This document shows, one piece after another, positions 17,139 through 26,671 of a stretch of DNA of 64,000 bases (its first letter is position 1; the number at the start of each line of letters is the position of its first letter). The notes under the pieces were generated by a model. It had not been told where the DNA came from. It was given only the letters and a program-made list of their open reading frames with translations, and did no database searches. Both the position numbers and the translations under genes were made by a program. Source of the stretch: Lachnospiraceae bacterium (lineage in GTDB: Bacteria; Bacillota_A; Clostridia; Lachnospirales; Lachnospiraceae); contig JAILDD010000170.1 in NCBI GenBank assembly GCA_024689605.1, positions 1 to 64,000 on the forward strand, in the 5' to 3' direction.

Positions 17139-18353
17139 TTACATTCTTTTAATCCTGTCAATAGCTTCAACCGTATTCTCATAGCTGCCGAATGCAGTAA
17201 GTCTGAAATAATGCTCACCGCTGGGACCAAATCCGGAACCGGGTGTACCTACTACATTAGCCTGTTCAAGAAGCTTGTCGAAGAATTCCCAGCTTGTCAT
17301 GTTATCAGGTGTCCTGAGCCAGATGTAAGGAGCATTCACGCCGCCGTATACTTCATAGCCCGCTTCCTTAAGACCGTTTGATATGTAAGCTGCATTCCTC
17401 ATATAATATGCAACCTGTTCTGCAAGCTGCTTCTTTCCTTCTGCAGAATAAACAGCCTCGCCTGCTTTCTGGATGATGTAAGGCGCTCCGTTATATTTTG
17501 TTCCATGACGTCTCGCCCAGAGCGAATGAAGCTGTACATCTCCGCACTTAAGATCCTTAGGTATAACGGTATAGCCAAGACGCACTCCTGTGAAACCTGC
17601 ATTCTTTGAGAAGGAATGAATCTCTATTGCACAGGTCCTTGCTCCTTCACACTCGTATATACTGTGAGGGATATTACCTTCGCTGATATATGCTTCATAA
17701 GCAGCGTCATATATGATCACCGCTCCTACTTTGTTTGCATAATCAACCCACTCCTGAAGGGCAGTCTTTGTTATGACACCTCCGGTAGGATTGTTGGGGA
17801 AACAGAGATAGATTATATCAGGTGTCTCTGAAGGTATCTCAGGCATAAAGTTGTTCTCAGCCGTACAGGGCATATAGATCACGTCAGACCATGTCTCGCT
17901 TGCCTCGTCAAAAACTCCGGTCCTGCCTGCCATTACATTTGTGTCAACATACACGGGATAAACCGGGTCACAAACCGCAACCTTGCACTCCTTTGCAAAG
18001 ATCTCCTGAATGTTTCCGCAGTCACCCTTTGCTCCGTCAGAGATGAAAATCTCGTCGTCAGCTATATCACAGCCTCTTGCCCTGTAATCATTCTCTGCTG
18101 CTGCCTTTCTTAAAAAATCATATCCAAGATCAGGTGCATAGCCGTGGAAAGTCTCCGCATCAGCCATCTCATCAACTGCCTTATGAAGAGCCTCAATAAG
18201 AACCGGTGCCAAAGGCTGGGTAACATCACCGATGGACAATCTTATTATCTTCTTGTCGGGATTTGCGGCCTGAAATGCTTTTTGCTTGTTTGCTACTGTT
18301 GAGAACAGATAGCTGCCGCGAAGTTTTAAGTAGTCTGAATTAGCCTTGAACAT
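17139..18353 (-). CDS. dapL: LL-diaminopimelate aminotransferase
   Basis: PLP enzyme that converts tetrahydrodipicolinate directly to LL-diaminopimelate, bypassing the succinylase and acetylase steps. The 404-aa length and the motifs fit DapL: ISDGAKGDCGNIQEIF, LCFPNNPTGGVITK, IYDAAYEAYI and the PLP-lysine segment SFSKNAGFTGVRLGY. It directly follows dapF (34 bp), giving the last two steps to meso-diaminopimelate for lysine and peptidoglycan. Other class I/II aminotransferases share the fold, but GAKGDCGNIQ and the dapF context make DapL the best call. Confidence 0.93.
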   Translation of the reverse strand: MFKANSDYLKLRGSYLFSTVANKQKAFQAANPDKKIIRLSIGDVTQPLAPVLIEALHKAVDEMADAETFHGYAPDLGYDFLRKAAAENDYRARGCDIADDEIFISDGAKGDCGNIQEIFAKECKVAVCDPVYPVYVDTNVMAGRTGVFDEASETWSDVIYMPCTAENNFMPEIPSETPDIIYLCFPNNPTGGVITKTALQEWVDYANKVGAVIIYDAAYEAYISEGNIPHSIYECEGARTCAIEIHSFSKNAGFTGVRLGYTVIPKDLKCGDVQLHSLWARRHGTKYNGAPYIIQKAGEAVYSAEGKKQLAEQVAYYMRNAAYISNGLKEAGYEVYGGVNAPYIWLRTPDNMTSWEFFDKLLEQANVVGTPGSGFGPSGEHYFRLTAFGSYENTVEAIDRIKRM

Positions 18354-18387
18354 TTTTTTCTCCTTTTCTCATGTATGCCTATTGTAT

Positions 18388-19230
18388 TTATACCTCTACA
18401 TCGCCTTCGAATACGAACTTAGCGGGGCCTGTCATGTAAACATTGTTATCCGACTTGCGCCATTCAACATTTATCACACCGCCCTTAAGCTTAACATCCA
18501 CTTTTCTGCCCGTCTTACCGTTCAGGATGCAGGCCGTCACGGATGCGCAGGCACCTGTACCGCAGGCCAGGGTCTCCCCTGTGCCTCTCTCCCATACGCG
18601 CATGTCGATATGGCTGTCATCAACTACTTTGACAAATTCGACATTTATGTTATTAGGGAAGCGCTCATGACACTCGATCAAAGGGCCATCCGTTTCCAGT
18701 GGAACAGTCGCTGTATCATCTGTAAAAATGACTGCATGGGGATTTCCCATGGAAACACAGGTTATCCTGTATTTTTTTCCGGCCACCTCCAAAGGACAAT
18801 CAATAAGCACCGAAGCACCAGGGGTTTCCGGTACCGCAGGGATCTTTACAGGTTCAAGGATCGGTGCCCCCATATTTACAGTAACAGTTTCCACCTTATC
18901 ATCCTTAAGGTGAAGGTCCACAGTACGGGTAACACCGAAGCTTTCTATGGTAAGTGGATTGCTCTTTGACAGCCCCTTGTCATGGATATACTTTGCAACA
19001 CACCGGATGCCGTTTCCGCACATCTCGGACCTTGATCCGTCAGCATTATACATCTCCATCTCGAACTCAGCATCTTTGCCAGGATTTATAAAAATAATCC
19101 CGTCACCGCCTACACCAAAGTTTCTGTCACTGAGTTTCCTTGCAAGTCCGGGTTTGTCCTCGATCTTTTCTTTGCTGCCGTCAATGTAAATATAATCATT
19201 TCCGCAGCCTTCCATTTTCGTAAAATGCAT
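18388..19230 (-). CDS. dapF: Diaminopimelate epimerase
   Basis: Cofactor-independent racemase that converts LL- to meso-diaminopimelate. Both catalytic cysteines are visible: C71 in NADGSRSEMCGNGIRC and C223 in GTGETLACGTGACAS. The N-terminus FTKMEGCGNDYIYID is typical. 280 aa is normal for the family. It sits 34 bp upstream of dapL and 21 bp after glnA in the same transcriptional direction, so nitrogen assimilation and diaminopimelate synthesis may be co-expressed. Confidence 0.96.
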   Translation of the reverse strand: MHFTKMEGCGNDYIYIDGSKEKIEDKPGLARKLSDRNFGVGGDGIIFINPGKDAEFEMEMYNADGSRSEMCGNGIRCVAKYIHDKGLSKSNPLTIESFGVTRTVDLHLKDDKVETVTVNMGAPILEPVKIPAVPETPGASVLIDCPLEVAGKKYRITCVSMGNPHAVIFTDDTATVPLETDGPLIECHERFPNNINVEFVKVVDDSHIDMRVWERGTGETLACGTGACASVTACILNGKTGRKVDVKLKGGVINVEWRKSDNNVYMTGPAKFVFEGDVEV

Positions 19231-19251
19231 AGTCCCCCTCCTTCCGTAATG

Positions 19252-20583
19252 TTAATACTTGTACAGATACCTGTCAGTCTCCCACTGGGTAACCTGCTCG
19301 CTGTACTCAGCCCATTCCCTCTTCTTTCCGCTGATATAGAGGGGCGCAACATGAGGGCCGAGAGCATCTTTTATCAGTTCGTCCTTCTCCAGTTCCTCCA
19401 CTGCATCCAGCAGGTTTGAAGGAAGTGTTTCTATCTTGTACTTTTTGCGTTCCTTTTCGCTAAGCTCGAAAATATTCTTATTCACTGCTTCGGGCGGTTC
19501 GATCTTATTCCTTATTCCATCCAGTCCGGCCTGCAGACATATAGCTATGGCAAGATAAGGATTTGCGGCAGAATCAGGACTCCTTAATTCCACCCTTGTC
19601 CCTTCTCCCCTTGCTGAAGGTATACGGATAAGCGGACTGCGGTTCTTGCTGCTCCATGCAATATGCACGGGTGCCTCATATCCCGGCACAAGACGCTTGT
19701 ATGAATTCACAAGAGGATTCAGTACAGCAGTCATTGCCTTCATGTGCTTCATAAGTCCGCCTATAAAATAATAAGCTTCTTTGCTGAGACCGTATTCATC
19801 CTTAGGATCCTGGAAGATATTCTTCCCGCCCTTTGAAAGTGAAAGATTAAGATGCATGCCGGATCCTGCAGTTCCGTATTTTGGCTTCGGCATGAAGGTC
19901 GCATGCTGACCGTGACGTCTTGCGATGGTCTTAACAGCCAGCTTGAAGGTCATAATGTTGTCGGCAGTCTTCAGTGCCTCATCATACCTGAAATCTATCT
20001 CATGCTGTGCCGGTGCACACTCATGGTGTGAAGCCTCGATATCAAATCCCATTTCCTCAAGGGTAAGCACCATGTCACGTCTTGCATTTTCACCAAAATC
20101 CACAGGACCAAGATCAAAATACCCTGCCCTCTCATATGCCACCGTAGTAGGCTGTGCATTCTCATCAGTCTGGAAAAGGAAAAACTCGCACTCAGGTCCC
20201 ACATTGAGAGTATATCCCATATCGGCTGCTTCCTTTATAGCCCGTCTCAGGATATAACGGGGATCTCCAATAAAAGGCTGTCCATCTGTTCCGTACACAT
20301 CACAGATAAGCCTTGCTACTTTTCCGTGCTGCGGACGCCAGGGAAATATCTCCAGTGTATCCGGATCCGGATGAAGGTACATGTCCGATTCCTCTATACG
20401 GGCAAAACCGTCTATGGAAGAACCGTCAAACATGCATTTGTTTTCAAGTGCGTTTTTCAGATGTCCGGAAGTGATCGCTATATTCTTAAGATTACCGAAA
20501 ACATCAGTAAACTGTAATCTTATGAACTCAACATTTTCTTCTTCCGCAATACGGAGGACATCCTCCTTTGTGTATCTGGCCAT
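19252..20583 (-). CDS. glnA: Glutamine synthetase, type I
   Basis: Forms glutamine from glutamate, ammonia and ATP as a dodecamer. The 443-aa protein carries VEFIRLQFTDVFGNLKNIAI at the N-terminus, the catalytic MPKPKYGTAGSGMHLNLSL, NPLVNSYKRLVPGYEAPVHI and the ATP-site segment NRSPLIRIP. Its length fits the GSI-alpha subgroup of Firmicutes, which is controlled by feedback inhibition and transcription factors rather than adenylylation (family knowledge). AAAGGAGAG lies just before the ATG. It sits inside a long co-directional run with no room for a large regulated promoter of its own (22 bp from the GNAT gene). Confidence 0.96.
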   Translation of the reverse strand: MARYTKEDVLRIAEEENVEFIRLQFTDVFGNLKNIAITSGHLKNALENKCMFDGSSIDGFARIEESDMYLHPDPDTLEIFPWRPQHGKVARLICDVYGTDGQPFIGDPRYILRRAIKEAADMGYTLNVGPECEFFLFQTDENAQPTTVAYERAGYFDLGPVDFGENARRDMVLTLEEMGFDIEASHHECAPAQHEIDFRYDEALKTADNIMTFKLAVKTIARRHGQHATFMPKPKYGTAGSGMHLNLSLSKGGKNIFQDPKDEYGLSKEAYYFIGGLMKHMKAMTAVLNPLVNSYKRLVPGYEAPVHIAWSSKNRSPLIRIPSARGEGTRVELRSPDSAANPYLAIAICLQAGLDGIRNKIEPPEAVNKNIFELSEKERKKYKIETLPSNLLDAVEELEKDELIKDALGPHVAPLYISGKKREWAEYSEQVTQWETDRYLYKY

Positions 20584-20605
20584 CTCTCTCTCCTTTTTTA
20601 TGTTT

Positions 20606-21220
20606 TTAGCTCAACATAGCCCTTAACCCTGACAACAGATCAGCCTTTCCATTCGATGAACCGTTCTTTTTCATTGGCAGATAGGTCACGCCGCTGTTTT
20701 CTTTAAAACCATCAGTAGCATAAAACCCGAGTTTTTTGTAAAAGCCCACCGCATTAGGTGCCGAATTAACAGTAACAGAACCGTCACTTAACCTGTTATA
20801 ACGGTAATCCTCGCTCTTATCCCTGTCAATTTCTGCATCTTCACCATCCGGCCGTGCATATTCTATTGCCCTGTCTACCAGCCTGGTGCCGATTCCAGAA
20901 TACTGCAGCCCGGTCTTAACAAAGAGCAGCGAGATGAAATTATTCTCCCGCAAGGATATCATCCCGACTATCCTGTCTTCACCGTCTTCACTGTCCCGGC
21001 ATAGCGCAACAAACACCGGATACTTACCACGCAGAAAATACTGTCTTAAGGTCTCATCAGTTATAAATTCCAAGAAGCTGTCTGTTCCTTCCTTGCCATA
21101 ATCAGCCGCATGAAATTCTTTGAAAACCGACCATACAAGATGCATTACCTCTTCCCATTCCTCAGGCTTTGCTGCCCTTATGGTAATGTCTGACTCTTTC
21201 TTTTTACTTTCCGTTTCCAC
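20606..21220 (-). CDS. GNAT-family N-acetyltransferase
   Basis: 204-aa protein with one GNAT fold: the N-terminal ITIRAAKPEEWEEVM, the acetyl-CoA pyrophosphate loop VKTGLQYSGIGTRLVDRAI (Q/R-x-x-G-x-G/A pattern) and the C-terminal PNAVGFYKKLGFYA. The substrate is unknown. The frame starts with GTG at 21220, 2 bp after the stop of the upstream small membrane protein gene, with GGTGA upstream. The tail (NGSSNGKADLLSGLRAMLS) is extra to the core fold. Confidence 0.85.
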   Translation of the reverse strand: METESKKKESDITIRAAKPEEWEEVMHLVWSVFKEFHAADYGKEGTDSFLEFITDETLRQYFLRGKYPVFVALCRDSEDGEDRIVGMISLRENNFISLLFVKTGLQYSGIGTRLVDRAIEYARPDGEDAEIDRDKSEDYRYNRLSDGSVTVNSAPNAVGFYKKLGFYATDGFKENSGVTYLPMKKNGSSNGKADLLSGLRAMLS

Positions 21221-21222
21221 AC

Positions 21223-21453
21223 CTACTCACCAAGATTCTGATCAACAACACCGTACTCGGCATTTTTCTCATCCTGCATCTGCTGCAGGGTATCGCCGAT
21301 TTCTTTAGCCTGAGCCTCACCGGCCGAGACCTGCTGCATGGACTTATTATACTCATCAACAGTCTGCTTCGATGACCACACCATTATCAGAACTGTGACC
21401 AGAACAGAGATTATCAGTATTACCAGAAAAACGCCGGTACCTTTTTTATCCAT
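21223..21453 (-). CDS. Small single-pass membrane protein
   Basis: 76 aa, not recognised. A short positive N-terminus (MDKK) is followed by one hydrophobic segment (about 7-26, VFLVILIISVLVTVLIMVW) and a polar, probably helical tail rich in Gln and Glu (VDEYNKSMQQVSAGEAQAKE). It lies between metG (32 bp) and the GNAT gene (2 bp). This tight packing supports a real gene. Function unknown. Confidence 0.7.
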   Translation of the reverse strand: MDKKGTGVFLVILIISVLVTVLIMVWSSKQTVDEYNKSMQQVSAGEAQAKEIGDTLQQMQDEKNAEYGVVDQNLGE

Positions 21454-21485
21454 ATTACAATTCCTCGTACCTTACCACTGGATGA

Positions 21486-23486
21486 TCAGCCTATCTCGCT
21501 TCCGCTCTCAACATCTGTTTCAGGGGTCATAAGCACCACATTACCCTCAGAATCCTCAGCGCAGAGAAGCATCCCCTCGGAATCAAGTCCTGCCATCTTT
21601 GCAGGCTTTAAGTTCAGCAGCACCATTACCTTTTTACCCACCATCTGCTCCGGTGAATACCATGCTTTTATTCCGGAAAGGATCTGCTTTGTGGTATCAC
21701 CGATCTTAACCTGTGAGCAGAGGAGCTTCTTGGACTTAGGCACTTCCTCGCACTTAACGATCTCGCCTACCACAAACTGGCACTTTGCAAAATCATCATA
21801 AGATATCTGATCCTTAAGCTCTACATGAATGTCTTTAACATCATCACCTACTGCAGTTCCGCCTGCTGCGGCATTCAGGCTCTCTGTATTACCTTCAGCC
21901 TGCTTTCTGCTCTCATAAAGAGCATCCGCCTTTTCGGTTATCTCCTTAATGTCAAGCCTTGCAAAGAGAATCTCAGGCTCTGCTGTAACTTTAGTTCCGT
22001 TAGCAATGCCGCCGAAATCACCAAGCTCGTCAAAATCACGAAGCTTGCAGTTAAGCTCTGCTGCAATCTTCTCTGCAGTCTCAGGCATAAAAGGCTGTAA
22101 AAGAGATGCCCCTGTAAGAATACCTGTCGCAAGATTGTACATAACAGTAGCCAGCCTGTCCTTATTGGCATCATCCTTTGCAAGCACCCAGGGTTCCGTC
22201 TCATCAATGTATTTGTTGCAGCGTTTGAATACGTTGAATATCTCCGTAAGGGAATCAGCCACACGGAGAGTCTCCATCTTCTCCTCAACCTTTGCATAAG
22301 CACCTGTGACAACAGCCTTCAGGTCATCATCTATTGCCTCGCCTGCCCCCTTATCTTCAAGCACGCCGTCAAAGTACTTGTTGCTCATGGAAACGGTACG
22401 CTTTACAAGGTTACCCAAAGTGTTGGCCAGGTCTGAATTAATACGCTCCACCAGAAGATCCCACGAGATCTGTCCGTCATTGTCAAAAGGCATCTCATGA
22501 AGTACGAAATAACGCACCGCATCCACGCCGAAGAAATCCACAAGGTCATCTGCATAGAGAACATTTCCCTTGGATTTGCTCATCTTGCCCTCGCCCTGAA
22601 GAAGCCAGGGGTGACCGAATACCTGCTTAGGCAGGGGCTCACCCAGTGCCATCAGGAATATAGGCCAGTAAATCGTATGGAAGCGGATGATGTCCTTTCC
22701 TATAAGGTGCAGGTCAGCCGGCCAGTTCTTTTTGTACTGTTCCGTAGAATTTCCGTCTGTATCATAGCCTATGCCTGTTATATAGTTCGAAAGGGCATCA
22801 AGCCATACATAAACCACATGGTCCGGATCGAAATCAACAGGAATGCCCCACTTAAATGAAGTTCTGGAAACACACAGATCCTGAAGTCCCGGAAGCAGGA
22901 AATTGTTCATCATCTCATTCTTCCTTGCAACAGGCTGGATAAATTCCGGATGTGTGTTAATATGCTCGATAAGACGGTCGGCATATTTGCTCATCTTGAA
23001 GAAATATGCTTCTTCCTTTGCCGGCTTTACCTCACGGCCACAGTCGGGACACTTTCCGTCCACCAGCTGTCCCTGAGTCCAGAAAGACTCACAGGGCGTA
23101 CAGTATAAGCCTTCATATGAACTCTTATAGATATCCCCCTGGTCATAGAAGCGTTTGAACATCTTCTGTACCTGCTTCTCATGATAGTCATCCGTGGTGC
23201 GGATGAAATAATCATATGAAGTGTTCATCAGGTCCCATATACGCTTGATCTCAGCCGCTGTACCATCCACGAACTCCTTGGGTGATTTACCGGCATCCTT
23301 GGCCTTTTCCTCTATCTTCTGGCCATGCTCATCCGTACCGGTCTGAAACCATACATCATACCCGTCTTTTCTTTTATAGCGTGCTATCGCATCAGCAAGT
23401 ACTATCTCATATGTATTTCCGATATGAGGTTTTCCCGAAGCATAAGCTATAGCTGTAGTAATATAATATCTTCCTTTATCCTGCAT
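21486..23486 (-). CDS. metG: Methionyl-tRNA synthetase
   Basis: Charges tRNA-Met. The 666-aa protein shows the HIGH-type motif HIGN (21-24), a four-cysteine zinc knuckle (C129, C132, C146, C149 in YCTPCE and KCPDCG), KMSKS (301-305) and a C-terminal EMAP/Trbp111-like tRNA-binding domain (about 555-666, QFVVGEIVKCEEVPKSKKLL). GGAGG lies 7 nt before the ATG. An extended -10 box at 23576-23584 suggests that metG heads the long run down to glgB. The leader of about 90 nt is too short for a T-box. Confidence 0.96.
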   Translation of the reverse strand: MQDKGRYYITTAIAYASGKPHIGNTYEIVLADAIARYKRKDGYDVWFQTGTDEHGQKIEEKAKDAGKSPKEFVDGTAAEIKRIWDLMNTSYDYFIRTTDDYHEKQVQKMFKRFYDQGDIYKSSYEGLYCTPCESFWTQGQLVDGKCPDCGREVKPAKEEAYFFKMSKYADRLIEHINTHPEFIQPVARKNEMMNNFLLPGLQDLCVSRTSFKWGIPVDFDPDHVVYVWLDALSNYITGIGYDTDGNSTEQYKKNWPADLHLIGKDIIRFHTIYWPIFLMALGEPLPKQVFGHPWLLQGEGKMSKSKGNVLYADDLVDFFGVDAVRYFVLHEMPFDNDGQISWDLLVERINSDLANTLGNLVKRTVSMSNKYFDGVLEDKGAGEAIDDDLKAVVTGAYAKVEEKMETLRVADSLTEIFNVFKRCNKYIDETEPWVLAKDDANKDRLATVMYNLATGILTGASLLQPFMPETAEKIAAELNCKLRDFDELGDFGGIANGTKVTAEPEILFARLDIKEITEKADALYESRKQAEGNTESLNAAAGGTAVGDDVKDIHVELKDQISYDDFAKCQFVVGEIVKCEEVPKSKKLLCSQVKIGDTTKQILSGIKAWYSPEQMVGKKVMVLLNLKPAKMAGLDSEGMLLCAEDSEGNVVLMTPETDVESGSEIG

Positions 23487-23575
23487 TGCAGTTCCTCCCA
23501 GAATTATCTTTTTACTTTGCCATCCTTCCCGAACATATTTTTATTCAGATAAGGATAGTCATTTCTAACCAACCT

Positions 23576-23584
23576 ATTTTAGCA
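23576..23584 (-). promoter_or_regulatory. Candidate metG promoter (extended -10)
   Basis: TGCTAAAAT (extended -10 form TGnTAnAAT) on the minus strand, about 90 nt upstream of the metG ATG and just after the exonuclease III stop. The -35 region is poor, as is usual for extended -10 promoters. Confidence 0.45.
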
Positions 23585-23593
23585 TAATTTCAT

Positions 23594-24349
23594 TTACAAA
23601 TCTATCTCAAGCTCCACCGGACAGTGATCCGAACCCATTATCTCGCTGTGGATCTTTGCATCCTTTATTGCGGCTTTAAGCTTCTCTGATACCACAAAGT
23701 AATCAATCCGCCATCCCGCATTTCTTTCCCTTGCCTTCATTCTGTATGACCACCAGGAATAGGCACCGGCAGTATCGGGGTACAGGTACCTGAAAGAATC
23801 CACAAAACCTGCCGCCAGTACATCCGAAAACTTTCCTCTCTCTTCGTCAGAAAATCCGGCATTCATATGATTGGTGGACGGATTCTTAAGGTCGATCTCC
23901 TCATGGGCCACATTCAGGTCACCGCAGTAAATAACAGGCTTCTTTTCATCCAGTTTCCTGATATAGTCTAAAAAATCGTCCTCCCAGCACATTCGGTAGT
24001 CCAGCCTTTTCAGTCCGTCCTGTGAATTAGGAACGTAGACTGTTATAAAATAAAAACTGTCAAACTCCAGGGTGATCACACGACCTTCATGGTCATGCTC
24101 CTCCACCCCTATGCCATAGCTTACGCTTATCGGCTCTTTTTTGCTGAACACCGCAGTTCCGGAATATCCTTTTTTTTCAGCATAATTCCAGTACTGATGA
24201 TAGCCTTCCGTTTCAAGTGCAAGCTGACCTTCCTGCATCTTGGTCTCCTGGACGCAGAAGATATCCGCATCCGCCTCATTAAAATACTCCATGAAGTTCT
24301 TGCCTACACAGGCTCTTAAACCGTTTACATTCCAGGATATAAATCTCAC
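23594..24349 (-). CDS. xth: Exodeoxyribonuclease III / AP endonuclease
   Basis: Base-excision repair nuclease. The 251-aa protein has all family motifs: ISWNVNGLRA (4-13), CVQETKMQEGQL with the metal-binding Glu, YCGDLNVAHEEIDLKNP with catalytic Asp and Asn, and GSDHCPVELEIDL at the C-terminus with the terminal Asp-His pair. The start is GTG at 24349, 1 bp after the clpA stop; GGAGGA in the last clpA codons serves as ribosome binding site. It is probably translated as the third gene of clpS-clpA-xth. Confidence 0.95.
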   Translation of the reverse strand: MRFISWNVNGLRACVGKNFMEYFNEADADIFCVQETKMQEGQLALETEGYHQYWNYAEKKGYSGTAVFSKKEPISVSYGIGVEEHDHEGRVITLEFDSFYFITVYVPNSQDGLKRLDYRMCWEDDFLDYIRKLDEKKPVIYCGDLNVAHEEIDLKNPSTNHMNAGFSDEERGKFSDVLAAGFVDSFRYLYPDTAGAYSWWSYRMKARERNAGWRIDYFVVSEKLKAAIKDAKIHSEIMGSDHCPVELEIDL

Positions 24350-24350
24350 G

Positions 24351-26657
24351 TCATTCCTCCGATCTCTTTACAGTTCTGCGTCCCGGCTTAACTATGAGTG
24401 CCGGAGCTTCATCCTTTATATCACGGCCCCCCGCAGGCTTGCCATTCCCCTTTGCCTGCTGTCCTTTCTTTACCGTTATTGTTGCATTCCCGCCTTTTTT
24501 AAGCTTCCCGAAAAGTATCTCAGATACAAAAAGCGGCTTTATCTGCGAATCGATCACACGCTCTATCTCTCTTGCACCATACTCCCTGGTGATGCCTTTT
24601 TTTCTGATATAGCTGAGGGCATTCTTATCCACAGATACATCAATATTCTTCGCATTAAGCTTCTTCGTAAGTTCGTTAAGCTTCTTGTCCGTGATCTGCT
24701 CTGCCATCCTGTCACTCATATGGTTGAAGGAAACGATGGCGCTCAGACGGTTTCGGAATTCAGGTGAAAATACCCGTTTGACCTCTTCCATCATAATGCT
24801 GTCATTGAATGCCGCCGCACCGAAGCCTATGGACTGTTTGCCTATGAGCCTTGCTCCCGCATTTGAGGTCATGATTATTATCACATTCTTGAAATCAGCC
24901 TTAAGGCCTTTGTTATCCGTAAGGGATGCATAGTCCATAACCTGCAGCAGCACGTTGTAAATATCAGTGTGAGCCTTTTCTATCTCATCCAAAAGCAGCA
25001 CGCAGTGAGGTGTCTTTCTGATGGCATCCGTAAGCAGGCCGCCTTCCTCATATCCCACATACCCGGCAGGACTGCCGATAAGTTTGGACACCGTATGCTT
25101 TTCCATATATTCACTCATATCGAAACGCACAAAGCCGATACCCAGCTCTGAAGCAAGAACCTTTGCAACTTCTGTCTTGCCCACACCGGTAGGTCCTACA
25201 AAAAGGAAAGATGCTATGGGCTTGTTATCAGCCAGAAGCCCGGCCCGGCTCATAAGGATAGCATCGACAATCTTATGTATAGCCTCATCCTGTCCGAATA
25301 TCTGGCCTGATATCCTTTCGTACAGATCCTTTAATCTGACTACTTCAGACTGCTCCGCAGTAGCCTTAGGTATATTGCCGATCTCAGAGAGCACAGTCTC
25401 AATCACATCCTTACCGACAGTCTGACGCTTCTTATCTGCAATAGGATGCATCTGCCTGTATGCACCTGCTTCATCTATCAGATCAATGGCCTTGTCCGGA
25501 AGATACCTGCTGCCGATGAATTCCCTGCTCAGATGCACTGCATGAGGGATAACATCCTTTGCGTATTTCACACCATGGTACTTCTCGAAGCCAGGCTTTA
25601 AACCTTCAAGTATCCGTACCGTCTCTTCCTCGTCAGGCTCCTTAACATCTATATTCTGGAACCTTCTCACCAGAGTAGTATTTTTTCTGAAATACTTCTT
25701 GTATTCATCATAAGTTGTGACACCTATAAACCTTATAGTGCCTTCTTCGAGGTAAGGCTTAAGCATATTTGATGCGTCCATGGAACCGCTCCCCATGGCA
25801 CCTGCACCTACGATATTATGTATCTCATCAATGAATACAATTGCATCCTCTATCTCGCTGAAAGCATCCATAACCTCCTTGAAACGCATCTCGAATTCGC
25901 CCCTGTACTGGGTTCCTGCCAGCAGGTTTGACAGATCAAGCCGGTATATTGTCACATCTTTAAGAGCCTCCGGCACGTTTCCTTCATTGATCCGGGCAGC
26001 AAGGCCATTTACTATGGCAGTTTTTCCCACACCGGACTCACCTACTAACAAAGGGTTGTTCTTATCCCTGCGGAGCAGGATGCGTATCATACGGTCAATT
26101 TCCTTGTCCCTGCCTATAAGAGGACGGGATTCGGAAACCATTTCGTTAAGAACATCCGCATATTCTTTTACAAATTCTTCCGGTCCTTCCTCCGGGTTTT
26201 CTTTTGTTTCACCATCTTCACCCTCGTATAATAAATGAATGGCTGAATTGAAATCTCCTGCATCCCCCACTTCATTTTCCAGATAAAAGAGTGCAAAGCT
26301 GTCACGCTGGTTCATAATGCCCCATATGATATGGTACAGAAAAATGCTCTCGCTTCCGTTCTTAAGGGCCGTCTCCGCTGCTATCTCAATGGTGGATGCC
26401 ATTGCGTCCGATATACGGTTTTCCATATCAGTATCTTCAAGATCTTTACGCTTAGGCAGGATATCCGTAATGAATTCCATCAGGTTATCACGGAAGGAAT
26501 TTATATTTCCTCCGCACATCTTCATTGCCCTTGCAAATATGGGATCCTCCGTTGCTGCTGCCAGAACATGTTCTGGAGTGACATACTCGCTTCCGCAGGT
26601 TATTGCAAGCTTTATAGCTTTTTTTACAGTTATATCCGTATGTTTATCAAATAACAT
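24351..26657 (-). CDS. clpA: ATP-dependent Clp protease ATP-binding subunit ClpA
   Basis: Hexameric AAA+ unfoldase that feeds substrates to ClpP. The 768-aa protein has the N-terminal double Clp repeat (1-145), AAA module 1 with Walker A GESGVGKTA and Walker B VFIDEIHNIVGAGA, and AAA module 2 with GPTGVGKTEVAKVLA. It lacks the long middle domain of ClpB/ClpC. KQSIGFGAAAF contains the IGF-type loop that docks on ClpP. Adjacent clpS (14 bp) confirms ClpA rather than ClpC. A charged tail of about 40 residues after GKLKKGG is extra. GGAGG precedes the ATG. Confidence 0.95.
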   Translation of the reverse strand: MLFDKHTDITVKKAIKLAITCGSEYVTPEHVLAAATEDPIFARAMKMCGGNINSFRDNLMEFITDILPKRKDLEDTDMENRISDAMASTIEIAAETALKNGSESIFLYHIIWGIMNQRDSFALFYLENEVGDAGDFNSAIHLLYEGEDGETKENPEEGPEEFVKEYADVLNEMVSESRPLIGRDKEIDRMIRILLRRDKNNPLLVGESGVGKTAIVNGLAARINEGNVPEALKDVTIYRLDLSNLLAGTQYRGEFEMRFKEVMDAFSEIEDAIVFIDEIHNIVGAGAMGSGSMDASNMLKPYLEEGTIRFIGVTTYDEYKKYFRKNTTLVRRFQNIDVKEPDEEETVRILEGLKPGFEKYHGVKYAKDVIPHAVHLSREFIGSRYLPDKAIDLIDEAGAYRQMHPIADKKRQTVGKDVIETVLSEIGNIPKATAEQSEVVRLKDLYERISGQIFGQDEAIHKIVDAILMSRAGLLADNKPIASFLFVGPTGVGKTEVAKVLASELGIGFVRFDMSEYMEKHTVSKLIGSPAGYVGYEEGGLLTDAIRKTPHCVLLLDEIEKAHTDIYNVLLQVMDYASLTDNKGLKADFKNVIIIMTSNAGARLIGKQSIGFGAAAFNDSIMMEEVKRVFSPEFRNRLSAIVSFNHMSDRMAEQITDKKLNELTKKLNAKNIDVSVDKNALSYIRKKGITREYGAREIERVIDSQIKPLFVSEILFGKLKKGGNATITVKKGQQAKGNGKPAGGRDIKDEAPALIVKPGRRTVKRSEE

Positions 26658-26671
26658 ATATCTTTCCTCCC

